A stretch of 64,000 nt of DNA from Limnephilus marmoratus (GCA_917880885.1 OU862934.1:30612734-30676733), one strand, 5' to 3'. Shown: positions 22,717 through 32,843, counted from the stretch's first letter. Program-made: numbers and translations. Notes: generated by a model from the sequence alone, not told the origin.

Positions 22717-23055
22717 TTCACATTAGCTCCACACATGAGGCTCTGAGGAAAATAATTTCTCTCAAGGCCTACGTCATCTTTGGGGATGCTGCGTGGAGGG
22801 TAAAGGAAGGAGAGCAAGTTCTGGGAATGAAAAATGTAGGAATCTGACCATCAATCTGTCCAGGAATGCCGAACATATGAATCCATTCGTCACCTTGCGG
22901 TATAACGCGATGGAGATGGGTCGAGAGAGTCCGCCTGGAGAGGTAAAGAGGTCTCCCTCAACCAGTCCATCGCAATCCAGCCCGCCACGCAGAAACGCGT
23001 GTGCCGCCAAGACCTAGATAAACCTCATCCCCGTGAACCCGGGCACCACAATACC
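22717..23055 (-). mobile_element. SINE-B copy, 5'-truncated
   Basis: Minus strand. The 3' end has GAGCCTCATGTGTGGAGCTA at 22725-22744, followed on the minus strand by an A-rich tail (22709-22718). The 5' side ends near GTGCCCGGGTTCACGGGGAT at about 23028-23047. The head is missing. Confidence 0.85.
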
Positions 23056-23750
23056 GTAATAATTCGTCTTGCTATCATCTAGTTAGGAGACAGTCGGTCT
23101 ATAAAATATTTTTACCGACAAGTCTCAACACGGTAAAATTTCACGCAATTTCGGAATGCTTCCGAGGTTCAATTGTACAAACAACCGAAATCCTTCGCAA
23201 GGTAGTCACATTATAAAAGTTTGAGCACCTTACCGATGTGATTTTTTTAAATTTTGTCATCCGGTCGGCCCGGGTCTCCCATTGTCCGTTCATTTAATGG
23301 CCGTTTCCATTGTCCGCCAGTGTATTGTTTTATTATTTAATATTATTTGTTTATTTATTTATTTTTCCGCCCGCAATGTGAGCCAACGTACACTGGTATT
23401 AATAAACACGGGTCACGGGAAAGAAGCGGAGTTATGTTTTGTGAGTTGGCGCTTTTTTTAATTAGTGGCTTGATGTTTTTATTTGTTCGCATTGTAAATG
23501 CGGTAATGTTAGGTGATTTGTTGAATGATACGAAACATAATAAAAAAATGTAATTTATGGTAGGGCAATATATTTTAATAGTCTTACAGGTCAAAATAAA
23601 TTAATGAAACGTACGCGGTACCTGTTCATGATTATTTTCTTTTTAATTTATTTATATGTTTGTTTTTGTTATAAAGAAAACATCAGTACAAAGAAGCTTT
23701 GACTGTCCAACTAAGAAGTTCCAACTCCCGTTCTAGGACAGTCAAATGAC
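23056..23750. other. No gene recognised
   Basis: Contains CATTGTCCGTTCATTTAATG and CCATTGTCCGCC (23280-23320), a small phrase repeat, and an imperfect GACTGTCC/GGACAGTC inverted pair at 23700-23745. No coding. Confidence 0.4.
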
Positions 23751-23754
23751 AGAA

Positions 23755-23865
23755 ACATAATATAGAAAAATATTATGATAGAAAAATAATAACATGATAG
23801 AAAAATAATACATAAGAAAAATAATACTCTTAATTATAAATAAACTATAAGAAAAATAATACATA
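23755..23865. repeat. AGAAAAATAATA short tandem array
   Basis: Imperfect units of GATAGAAAAATAATA. The unit and its neighbour TTAATTATAAATAAAC recur right after the Helitron-1 copy (24791-24835), so the Helitron sits within the array. Confidence 0.7.
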
Positions 23866-24790
23866 TCTCTACATACCTATTATAAAGTAAAGTCCCCCGC
23901 GCCGTCTTTCTGTCTGTCTGTCTGTCTGTCTGTTCGCGATAAACTCGAAAACTGCTGAACGGATTTTCATGCGGTTTTCACCAATAGATAGAGTGTTTCG
24001 TGAGGAAGGTTTAGGTATGTAATTTGTCAAGGATTTATGTAAATTGGTTGAAACATAACGATAATTGTTAGACGTGTCGGAAAAAAGTCCAGCCGCCTGG
24101 TAGCTTTCATCGAAAACGCTGTTTAATCCTTTTGGGATATAACAAAACAATTAATGGTGGGATATTCCTCTTTTATAGATCTACAAAAAAGTCCGCGAAG
24201 GCATTTATCTATCTTTTACGGATAGCTTACGAAGTAAGTTTGAAGTCAATCAAATGGGCCATGAGCTACCTCACAACCGTGAACCTGGAACGAGTAGCAT
24301 TCCACTTCGATCCGGAAGTAGATTATTGTGCCGACAATTCCGTGATAATCGGGGAAATGACAATCATTTGTCAATGTTGTAAAGCGTTAAAATACAACGG
24401 CGAATCACCTGGATTAAGTTGTGCTGGTGGTAAAGTAAAATTGCACAATTGGTCCCACCACCAGATCCATTATGTTTCGTGAGGAAGGTTAGGTATGTAA
24501 TTTGTCAAAGATTGTCTATCTTATAAAAAATTGTCACGTACAATGGGATAATTGGAAAGTTGTTTAGATGGATACAGTATTAATCTTTATTTACTTAAAT
24601 ACGTTAGTTACCCCAAGCATTTCATTCACATTATTATAATCTTTCACACCATCTCTATGTATTATAAATTAAAGTCCTCCGCGGCATCTGTCTGTCTCTT
24701 CGCGATAAACTCAAAGAAGGAGGTGGTTACAAAGGTTTGATTTTACAACGTGTTTTATTAGCCACAGCAACGCGTGGCCGGGTCAGCTAG
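23866..24790 (+). mobile_element. Helitron-1 copy with Rep fragment
   Basis: The 5' end is TCTCTACATACCTATTATAA after A. The 3' end is the hairpin GCCAC-AGCAACGC-GTGGC, then CGGGTCAGCTAG before T (CTAG 24787-24790). The 925 bp element carries a short coding piece of the Helitron replication protein (24259-24440). The phrase GTTTCGTGAGGAAGGTTTAG flanks that piece on both sides (about 23993 and 24475), suggesting an internal duplication or capture event. Confidence 0.85.
24259..24440 (+). pseudogene. Helitron Rep/helicase N-terminal fragment
   Basis: About 60 residues, including ICQCCKALKYNGESPG and LSCAGGKVKL. A CxxC-A-L-K...CC..GKV-L pattern is typical of the region just before the Rep domain of Helitron Rep/Hel proteins. 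No HUH motif or helicase remains. It is the piece that ties this terminal-sequence family to Helitrons by protein evidence. Confidence 0.75.
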
Positions 24791-24839
24791 TTAATTATAA
24801 ATAAACCATAAGAAAAATAATACATATTAATACAAAGTT

Positions 24840-25240
24840 AATGAAAGCAGTGAAGAAGAAACAAACAGAAAATACCTGTATACAGTGACCTTGTTAAAAT
24901 ATGTACTGGGAAATTGTTTAATTAGTACAGCTTTATACTTCAGTAGAGGCATACAAAAATATCAGAATCATTAGCATAAATGGTTTTCAAAAATGAAAGT
25001 GTTTTCCAATCGTACTTTAAAGAACTTAATCAGCCATTACAATAAATCTAAATCCGAAAGAAGCTTCGTAAGCAAAATATTTTATACTGCAAAAGCAGTA
25101 TACAAAAGACTCTCAATTAATTTGTTCCAGCAAGAAAGAAATTAAAATCATTTTTTTATGAACATGTGGGTAGTTACCTCACAAGAGCCCCCAGCTGCTC
25201 CTAATTTTCGGGAGCCTTCTTTTACGTTAGCTCCCTCGGG
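24840..25240. other. No gene recognised
   Basis: AT-rich, no supported frame. Confidence 0.4.
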
Positions 25241-25244
25241 AAAA

Positions 25245-25395
25245 AAAGAGTGAGCAATTCAAACGCGGTAGAAGTGAAACCTTCAGAAAACTAACGTAGA
25301 CAAGAGTGGGGAGGCTACGAAGCACCGTATAAAGAAGATACTTATAGACTACGAAGTACGGCACAAATATGAGACCGATTATACTATCTCTTTCT
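25245..25395 (-). repeat. Repeat R4, copy 1
   Basis: Minus-strand copy of a short repeat containing AGTTTTCTGAAGGTTTCACT and CTACCGCG. Other copies at 48785-48945 (+) and 55072-55195 (+). No coding and no terminal repeats identified. Confidence 0.7.
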
Positions 25396-25486
25396 GGCGA
25401 AGGTATAATCCTGTATATGTATTTGTTTGTTCGTTTTAGTGTCACCATTTTGACGACGCAATGCGACGGTGCGAAAGTTTTCACTT

Positions 25487-25775
25487 CAAGAATTCCCTCA
25501 GATCCTATGTCATCTAAAGTGATGCTGTTTGGAGGGTCTTTTTAGGAAAAGGAAGGAGATGAAGTTCTGGGAAGGAAAAAAGTGCGAGGGGTGGGTGGGA
25601 AACTGGGGGGGGGGGGTCAATGTGTCCAGGTCTGACGAACGTACGAATCCATCGCTCCCACTGCAGTGCAAAATGATGAGGCGAGAGGGTCCAGCTGGAA
25701 ATGTTTAGGTTAGGTCTCCAACAACCAATCTCTCCCGTTCAACGTATGTACCGCCAAGACCTAGACAGGTCTTCG
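25487..25775 (-). mobile_element. SINE-B copy, truncated
   Basis: Minus strand, from the 3' region (TAGGATCTGAGGGAATTCTT) back to TCTAGGTCTTGGCGGTACAT at about 25747-25766. A run of 10 G at 25608-25617 is a local expansion. Confidence 0.8.
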
Positions 25776-25794
25776 TTTCAGTCAGTGTTTCGTT

Positions 25795-26095
25795 GCGTTC
25801 GGTGACTTATCAGGGGTGCCTGGGTAAATGGGGTGAGCGGAAGCGTCTGCCGTGGTAGGCCCGATGCGGAGAGACTGGTTGAGGGAGACCATTTAACCTT
25901 TCCAGCAGGACTCTCCAAAAACATCGCCTTGCAACGCAGTGGGAGGGCTAGATTCACACGTCCGAACATACTGAACACACTGACTAACAGACTTTTATAT
26001 CATACCTTTTTTCTTCCCAGAACATAGTCATGTTCTTTTCCTTGAAAGATCCCTGAAAGAATTTTTTTCGCAGAACCTCCTGTGTAAAGCTATTG
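25795..26095 (+). mobile_element. SINE-B copy, head-to-head with previous
   Basis: Plus strand, starting at the GGTGACTTATCAGGGGTGCC region and running to GCAGAACCTCCTGTGTAAAG (about 26070-26089). With 25487-25775 it forms an inverted SINE pair separated by about 20 bp. Confidence 0.8.
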
Positions 26096-26099
26096 TAAA

Positions 26100-26640
26100 A
26101 AAAGACAATCGAAATTAGTATGATTGCTTATTAAACACGTAAATATTTTTTATTAATTAATTGTAAAATTTCACTAATTAAATTAATTTGCGCGCTAAAA
26201 GCTTTGATTGCATTCAGCGAGCTTTGTTTTTCAATTCCGATATTTACAAAATTTTAAACATTTTCTTCTTTTGGAAGGCTTTCCACCATCGATTTATTAA
26301 GGACATATGTTCCTATGCCAAAAAGGAAACATTAAAGTTGTAACGTAATTATTTTCATGGTTCTTATTCAGTCAGTACTTGCTCAGAAAGAGTATTATTA
26401 ATTTCGGGTGCCGTTGGAACGATTGATAACAAATTCAAATTGCCTGGACGGTTGCTCGATTGTTTTTGAAAAAAAAAGCAGAAACGGTTGTAAGGGTGAC
26501 GTGATGACATAACAATGGACTGGTCGGAAGTTTGATTTGTAAGGAGTTTTAATACTCGTAAATGATTGTGTAAATTTGCAATATTATGCGACTACACCTT
26601 CAAATTAGTGCTGTGAAGAAATATTGCTTGACGCTCGTAA
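26100..26640. other. No gene recognised
   Basis: AT-rich, with no supported coding frame. Confidence 0.4.
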
Positions 26641-26739
26641 TTTCGCGGCAAACAACCCACCGATAAATAGCCATTGGGATTTACTGATCACAGCTTGATA
26701 CATTGATGTTTTGGTCGGGCGTGTTTACAGCCACGTACA

Positions 26740-27031
26740 ATCCAATATCACCGAGGACAACTTTGATGAAGATTGCAGGCGCTTCTAAAATGACATCAAC
26801 AATCTAGAACTATCCTTTCAATGCTCAAAGATGGCCATTGGACGCATTGTGATCAGCGGGCCTTTGTGGATGGACTGGAATCTTGGATGCTTCACGGTGT
26901 CATGGGCTTGCGAAGCGGCAGCTCTGGGGCTCTTCTCCAACTATCTGGAGCCCTTGTCGCTGAGGTTAGAAGAGGTGCGCCATATTAACTATCGCAAGCT
27001 ACGAATGATCATTTGGAGTGGATTCTACTAA
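26740..27031 (+). pseudogene. Possible coding relic, unidentified
   Basis: A frame continuing through one TAA (about 26787) reads NITEDNFDEDCRRF, then NNLELSFQCSKMAIGRIVIS, GPLWMDWNLG and EAAALGLFSNYLEPLSL. Base composition is richer in GC than its surroundings and reads like coding sequence. I do not recognise the family. It could be an exon relic of a host gene or part of a transposon. The 66-residue open part starts at 26831. Confidence 0.3.
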
Positions 27032-27043
27032 AATAACTGAATT

Positions 27044-27061
27044 ATCTCTCTCTCTCTCTCC
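27044..27061. repeat. (CT)n microsatellite
   Basis: Eight CT units. Confidence 0.9.
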
Positions 27062-27565
27062 ATCTACATTTTTTTGAGTTTACAAAGGTATTTATGTAGA
27101 TTATGTTTTTGCTTGTCAATAATAACAAGTACATTTTGTTTAATGTGAGTTCTTTTATTTACATCAGATAGTAGCTTTCTTTTATCCCACGCAGGACCCT
27201 GAGATGATGATGAGAGCTCATGCATACGGAATTTCTCTGCTAACTGAGAAAGGTGCGTGTCAAAGTACAACACCCCGTAAACATGATCTCGTAAACTTAA
27301 TTTCCAAAATTAAATTTTACAACAAGGCTCAAGTGTGTTCAAAATTCATCTTGTAGTATCTTCCGATATAATTAAGCTGATATTTCAAATTGTCTTTAGA
27401 TGAAATTTTAATAGCGTTGCTGTGACGCCAGATGGCGGAGTGCGTCAGAGATGATATAAAGAAAACGGTTCCATGACAGTTGATCCTCGACAGTTGGCCC
27501 CCCATCATACTTATGTATATATAATATGCAGTCAGTTTCACGGTACATATATCTACTTATCCTAC
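27062..27565. other. No gene recognised
   Basis: No supported frame. CGACAGTTGGCCCCC at 27489-27503 resembles the arm units of the palindromic family at 53286-53887 and 59600-59816. Confidence 0.35.
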
Positions 27566-27568
27566 TAA

Positions 27569-27830
27569 TCCTACTAATATTATAAAGGCGAAAGATTGTA
27601 TTGATATATGTTTGTTACTCTTTCACGCAAAAACTACTGAATGGATTTAAAAAATTCTTTCACTAATAGAAAGCTACATTATTTGCGAGATCTATAGGCT
27701 ATATATATTGGTAAGCTCTTGCGATGAATAATCTCGTTTTCTGTCACTAACAAAATCGATTTATTGCAAACATCAGATAAAAAGCAAACCAGTTGTCGCC
27801 TTGGAAACGATGTTTTGTTTTTTTTTTTTA
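27569..27830 (+). mobile_element. Helitron 5' end fragment
   Basis: Starts TCCTACTAATATTATAAAGG and continues with TTTGTTACTCTTTCACGCAA and AAACTACTGAATGGATTT. This is the well-known start of a widespread insect Helitron family. No 3' end is found before the next element at 27879. Confidence 0.65.
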
Positions 27831-27878
27831 ATTAGGCAATTCACCCTAAAAAGAGTGCTTTGTTGGCGTCGTACTTAA

Positions 27879-28255
27879 TCTCTAAAAATGAATCACCAAA
27901 ATGTATGTATGTGCATAAACCCGAACGACTGCACCAAATTGGATAATTCTTTTTTTTTGTTCGTTATTCTGTATAAAACTGTTGTTGAGTTCTGGCATTA
28001 TGAAATTCGTTTAAAAAATTATAATAGATGGCACGCGAGCAGTTTGAAAACTGAATGTATCGGGAATGAATGTGTGGAATGCGTGAAAGGGTGGAGTGGC
28101 GAGGGGGGAAGAGGTATTGGGAGGGTGTTGGTGAAGGGGGAAGAGGGTCGGAGGAGGGATTAGGGGAGGGAAAGGGGGGAGGTAAGGATAGGGAAAGGGG
28201 AAGGATGAAGGAGGGTGTGGGGGTGGATAGGGGGTGGGGGGAAGGGGTTGATGAG
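27879..28255 (+). mobile_element. Helitron-2 copy, 3'-truncated
   Basis: Starts TCTCTAAAAATGAATCACCA and shares CCGAACGACTGCACCAAATT and TTTGAAAACTGAATGTA with 54213-54638. The interior 28080-28255 is an almost pure purine, G-rich tract on the plus strand. The CTAG terminus is missing. It is replaced by a hairpin and a SINE-A tail. Confidence 0.7.
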
Positions 28256-28281
28256 GGGCACTCCCATCAACCCCTTCCCCC
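28238..28281. repeat. GC-rich 17 bp hairpin at a Helitron/SINE junction
   Basis: GGGGGAAGGGGTTGATG (about 28238-28254) and CATCAACCCCTTCCCCC (about 28264-28280) are exact reverse complements around a ~10-base loop. Confidence 0.8.
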
Positions 28282-28346
28282 GTAGTCCCACTGGCTCCAG
28301 ACTGGAGTAGTTGGGACTCTTGTGCGGTACTCATGTAAAAAAAAAA
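28262..28346 (+). mobile_element. SINE-A 3' end with poly(A)
   Basis: Sense-strand 3' end: GTCCCACTGGCTCCAGACTG, GACTCTTGTGCGGTACTCAT, then A10. The body is missing. Confidence 0.8.
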
Positions 28347-28455
28347 GTCTTGCATCCTTTGCGGATCTCCAAAGGATCTCCATTTCTCACACGATTGTAC
28401 ATTGTTTTACAACACATTCGCCTCAGGGATCTCATTTCTTCATTGCACACTTGAC
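28346..28455 (-). mobile_element. LINE-R fragment
   Basis: Minus-strand match to the LINE-R coding region near 2940-3010 and to 52165-52260 (TGCATCCTTTGCGGATCTCC, CCTCAGGGATCTCATTTCTT), with an internal 10 bp duplication of GGATCTCC. Confidence 0.65.
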
Positions 28456-28459
28456 CTTT

Positions 28460-29590
28460 TAAATAGAAAAAGGTCACTGTGTACCTACCTAGCTTTTGAA
28501 AAACTCTGTGAAAAGCCCGAGCAACGCCGGAGTTTTTAGCGCGTATTAAACATTAAGCGATTTTTATAAATTTATTGCGGCATTATATCATTTTCTCCGA
28601 GTATTTTATCGGTAACTTCTTTAAACAAAGGTAGTCTAAAGATAGTGGCTCAGCCGAGGAGGGTGAGGTGGGGGGGGGGGAGAAGCAGGTGGGCGGCGGT
28701 AGAATGCAATTAGCGACGAATAAATTACAGACTGTCTCAGGTCGTAGGTAAAGACCAGGTATAGAATAGACGTCCAACAGCCATTCTCGAATCTCTACTA
28801 TAAATTACTCGTAATAAGATGGGAAATCGATCAAAAAATTAATCAGTCGACTAACTAAGAAAGAAAAAAAATTAGTTTCCTTCATGATTCCACGATACAA
28901 GTTAGATCACCACCGTATTCCCAAAAAAAAGACGCTTTACAAATTATCCAAATCTACACATGATTAACAGCAAGAACCGGAAGGATTTCAACCAGTGATT
29001 GCTGAGCAAATATGTTGTAAAAATGTAGAACTTATTTTGCTGTCCGATTTATGAAACAATACAAATATTTTTTTAATAACACATCACAGCTGATTAGTCA
29101 GATCTAACCCAGCGGGTCACGTGATAAGCATTCTGTCGCATTCAGGATAACAGTAACATGCGGAACAGCGCACGTATCACGTACTCTGTCGCGACGTTTA
29201 GGAGTGTGATCAGTGGCGACGCGCGATTGAAAAATATTGTTTAGATTTTAATTGTATAAAAATATCATCGGTCTGCAAAATGATATCTTATTTTTTACCC
29301 CAAATATGCTCAGGAATTGCCGGTTAAAATACTTCAGGTTACATCATGTGTATAATAAATATATACGCATACGGTGTCCGGGAGAAAAGTATGCTAATTT
29401 CGGTAGGTGATTCTACATGATGGCATGTAGAAGTAAAAAAGATAAACTTGTTTCAACAATTTTTTTCGCATACTGAAATATTTTCCCGAAGAAGATTTCA
29501 TTTTTCCTTCAAACTATTTGTGTTTTTACCCAGAAAACTATCTTACATTTTTTTTTAAATTTGTATCTCAAGCGAGTATATTAAGAAAAA
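28460..29590. other. No gene recognised
   Basis: Contains GAAAAGCCCGAGCAACGCCGG (28510-28529), which resembles a Helitron-2-like AGCAACGC hairpin loop, and a G11 run near 28670. No coding frame is supported. Confidence 0.35.
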
Positions 29591-29599
29591 CAGCCAGGT

Positions 29600-29830
29600 A
29601 CTTCGCCATCGTATTTTTCCTTAATTCCTTACCTCCAGCTTCACAACATACCCCAAATTGGGATACCATAGTCTAACTGGCTTCAGACGGCTGTGATCAG
29701 TTGGTACTCCTGTGCGCTAAATGTGATTCATAATATTGTAGGTGTGGATATTTTTTATGTGAATACTACACAAGAGTGCCAAATGCCCGCAGCCAGTGGG
29801 ACACGATGTATGACATCCTCAATTGTGTGT
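29600..29830. mobile_element. Inverted pair of SINE-A 3' fragments
   Basis: 29600-29715 is SINE-A in sense (ACATACCCCAAATTGGGATA, CTTCAGACGG). 29757-29830 is the same region in antisense (GTGAATACTACACAAGAGTG). Together they make an imperfect inverted repeat with a ~40 bp spacer. Confidence 0.65.
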
Positions 29831-29872
29831 GGTAGAACGACAGGAGGCGGAAGGCAAAAAATTCACGTTTGT

Positions 29873-30599
29873 GGTTTAAGAGGGCATTACCAGAGAAAGC
29901 CGGAAATACGTCATTTTCAAAAAAGTTTTTAGACGTATTGACTCTTTTCAACAAAAAATTATAAATGGATTTCGAAAGATTGTTCTTTTATCTAGCATAG
30001 TTATGTAATAAATTTTTAGATTTTTTTTTAATTTTTAGTATAATAAGGTTATTCCATAGGTCGTTGGCAGATTTGTTAAATTTTCAAAAAAGTTTTTGTA
30101 TTATACCACACCCATTTCAAATAATGTAATCATGCAGTAAAATAAATCAATACATTATCTAGCAAAGTTATGTATTAGAATTTTAATTTTAGTTTCAATA
30201 AAATCATTAAAAAATATGTACGTACATGTGTTTCTTGACGAAAATTGGTCCATTTGTGTATTTATTTGCGCACTTACAAACTAATATATTTCAGATTTTT
30301 TTAACATTCTTATTAAATTTAGACATTATTGAAAAATGATAAATACTTATAATCAAAAAATAACTACAAAAAGTACACTATTTTAATAGTTTTATCATCA
30401 CGCCTTTCAGCATTTTTGGATGAAGGTATAAATTAAAGCTAATTTGGATTGAAATAAATTCGATATTGAGTTATAATTTTAAAAAGCTGGTACGGAGAAA
30501 AATCAATCTTTCTCATTGTAACCGCCCTGCACGATCGGAAGAACAACTTTCGACGAAATGTGGATTTTTGTCCGCTGGCTGGTTAAACGCTCTTAAACC
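29873..30599 (+). mobile_element. 727 bp TIR element (non-autonomous DNA transposon)
   Basis: Ends share about 20 bp of imperfect inverted repeat: GGTTTAAGAGGGCATTACCAG at the left and, in reverse complement, GGTTTAAGAGCGTTTAACCAG at the right. The interior matches 9833-10532 and 12100-12647 with clear divergence. No coding and no clear target-site duplication. Superfamily not assigned. Confidence 0.7.
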
Positions 30600-30604
30600 T
30601 TCCA

Positions 30605-31720
30605 GTAGTCGCACCCTTGCGCCGATCATAAGCAGTTGCGTGAGGTCTGTGATTCCGTAACTTTAGGCGTCTGGTTTTAGAAGACGACTGAATATTACAT
30701 GATATCGTATATAGCACGTAATAAAAAAAAGTCTTTTATCTATATAAATAATAAAGAAAAAATATATAAATTGATAATCTCTTTTTAATTTGAACGTTAT
30801 AGTGTAAGTTTGTGAAATCTCAATTTTTTAGACATCTGAAACAAAACAACACTATAAATCAATATAATAACGAAACAAGATAAAATTTTACAACTACTTA
30901 TTTGCGTACAACGCATTTACGTAAAATAAAACTAAGTTCTAAATAATATGATATAAATATCATTTCAGCTCTCAATATTATTCAAGAGATTTTTAAAGAA
31001 CACAACCAGTCGCACGCGGAATCTGAGACCGCAAATATAAACAAAAGAACACGTGCATTTGCGACGAATGTTACTGGGGTACAGAGGAAATGTATCTCAG
31101 TCCCCCAAGGATATCATGAAAGCGCAATTGTCTATTGTTTATAGTTAGTGCATAATCAGTAAAATAAGTTCGCTGCGGTCTCACAGACCGCGCGCGATCG
31201 CTGAAGGTTTAAAAAGGATTTAAAACACAAAGAGTCTACTCAAAAATTGGATTGGAATAAAGCGATTCATTTTTTCGATCGATTTTTTCGAGAGAAGCGT
31301 ATGCGAATTTAACCCTTCGCATTCGAAGAATGGCACGCCTAAATGGCTGCAGGATGTATCGGAACGCTTCGTATGATTATACGGCGGGAGGGGGAAGTGG
31401 GAGGTGGAGTTGAAGGGGAGGGGGGGGATAGTAGGCACGGTCTGGGGTCCTGGGGTAGTTTATTCTACTCGTGGAGGGAGGTTACCTTTATTAGATTGAG
31501 AGTTGTGCTGAAATTTGTCCTTATTAAAATTTACCACTCGGAGTTTAAATTTATTGCGATATAAAGGAGGTTTCTATGAAGTGAAATATATTGTATAAAG
31601 GTAAAATTTAATATTATTGTTTTCGTTTCACAAAAACGATATTTTTTTATGTAACCACGAAGATATTGCCGGAGTAAGTGGGCAATGGCATTTATAATTT
31701 GGTTCCGCGACTTTTCATTC
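30605..31720. other. No gene recognised
   Basis: AT-rich. GCGGTCT-CAC-AGACCGC at 31176-31192 is a small perfect hairpin. A G-rich stretch at 31380-31435 is not linked to a frame with recognisable domains. Confidence 0.4.
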
Positions 31721-31723
31721 CAC

Positions 31724-31935
31724 TACAAAATATCTCCGACAAAATATCCTCCGACAAAACATACCACGGACAAAACATCCCCTAGCAAAATGTCTACTAA
31801 AACCTAACCTTACCTAACCAAACCTAACAAAAAAAGGAAACAAAAATAATACAGACATCCAATGAAGACATTTTGTTAGGTTAGGTTAAGTTTTAGTAGA
31901 ATATTTGGTCGGAGGATATTTTGTTGGAGATGAAA
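31724..31935. repeat. Palindromic element, ACAAAATATCC arms, TTAGG-like core
   Basis: The left arm has tandem-like phrases CGACAAAATATCC and GGACAAAACATCC. The right arm in reverse complement has AACAAAATATCCTCCGACC. Inner parts of both arms carry TCTACTAAAAC followed by ACCTAACC, the complement of TTAGGT repeats. Same design as 53286-53887 but different arm words. Confidence 0.7.
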
Positions 31936-31970
31936 ACGCGCATTTCCCTCCGTGGTTAACTTTTTATTTT

Positions 31971-32280
31971 TATTTTTTATATGAATACCGCACAAGAGTC
32001 CCCGTCTCCCGTCTGAAGCCAGTGAGACTATGGCATCCCCAATTGGGGTATATAGTGAGGCTGAAGGTAATGGGAAGGGGAAGGAGATGAGGAGGAGGAA
32101 GGTGGGAGTACCTGGCTATTCAAATCTGGTCATCAAACACGGCTAAAGCCATTTCAAGCAACGTTTCAATTCTGAATGGTGATACTGATAGTATCTTCCA
32201 CTCCGGAACGTGCCGCAAATATACTTTAAATTATTTGAAATGAATACCTTGAGAAATAACACAAATAAATCAATTTATTT
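31971..32280 (-). mobile_element. SINE-A copy, headless
   Basis: Minus strand: A-rich tail at 31960-31978, 3' domain at 31980-32060, body to about 32280. The tRNA head is lost, and LINE-J coding begins at about 32283. Confidence 0.85.
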
Positions 32281-32282
32281 GT

Positions 32283-32493
32283 AAAAATAAAATCTTTTAT
32301 ATCCAAACCATTTTCTGCCACTAGTGGAGTACCGCAAGGTAGTCATCTTGGCCCAATTTTATTTCTTATTTTTATAAACGACATAGTCAAATGCTTTAAA
32401 GAGTCAAAGTATTGCTTTTCGCTGAGGACATTAAATTATATAAAGAGATAACTATCCTTAATCACTGTGAAATTCTTTAATCAAATATAGACA
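32283..32493 (+). pseudogene. LINE-J reverse transcriptase, left part
   Basis: Encodes the B box [14 protein letters not shown] and [12 protein letters not shown]. The expected FADD motif is altered to a frame with AEDIK-like residues near 32420, and a TAA follows near 32478. Ends at the LTR insertion. Confidence 0.8.
32489..32493 (+). repeat. Target-site duplication, left (AGACA)
   Basis: Pairs with AAACA at 45838-45842; one mismatch. Confidence 0.7.
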
Positions 32494-32823
32494 TGTAGAG
32501 AATGACAGCGATTTCATTTTACAGCCATAAAGTAATTTTGTATAAGGGTATCCCTGAGATCTGAGCGCTTGTGGGCCAGACGCCAGAATAAACTCGTAGG
32601 CAACTTCATTCCCTTACTTGCGCCCTTTTGGGTCGTTCGTCGCTGTTCGCTGTCATACTCGCCATTTTTCCTTCAAATCCTTCTGAATCGAACTTTTGTC
32701 GTGTCATGCTTTGTATCCAACATTCAATAAACGCGGAGTCCGGAACCTCAACCTGTGTATTAATTTATCTTCATACCTTGGCTACATTAGTAAGTACGAT
32801 CCTACCAAATAAAGTTCTTGCCA
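32494..32823 (+). repeat. 5' LTR
   Basis: Begins TGTAGAGAATGACAGCG and ends GTTCTTGCCA. TATAAG at 32541 and AATAAA at 32726 are candidate promoter and polyadenylation signals; which of them is used is inference. Confidence 0.9.
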
Positions 32824-32826
32824 AAT

Positions 32827-32843
32827 TGGTGAACCCAACGTAT
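32827..32843 (+). other. Primer-binding site, tRNA-Trp-like
   Basis: TGGTGAACCCAACGTAT starts three bases after the LTR. It matches the complement of the tRNA-Trp 3' end (TGGTGACCCCGACGTG) with about three mismatches. CsRn1-clade elements are known to use tRNA-Trp. Confidence 0.7.

Noticed and set aside
22793..23017. 74 aa frame as a gene
   Set aside because: Entirely inside a SINE-B copy; similar frames appear in other copies by chance.
24132..24482. Independent 116 aa gene
   Set aside because: Only residues from about 24259 resemble Helitron Rep/Hel. The rest is Helitron noncoding sequence that happens to be open.
28011..28355. Proline-rich 114 aa minus-strand frame
   Set aside because: Same cause: low-complexity G/C tract in Helitron-2.
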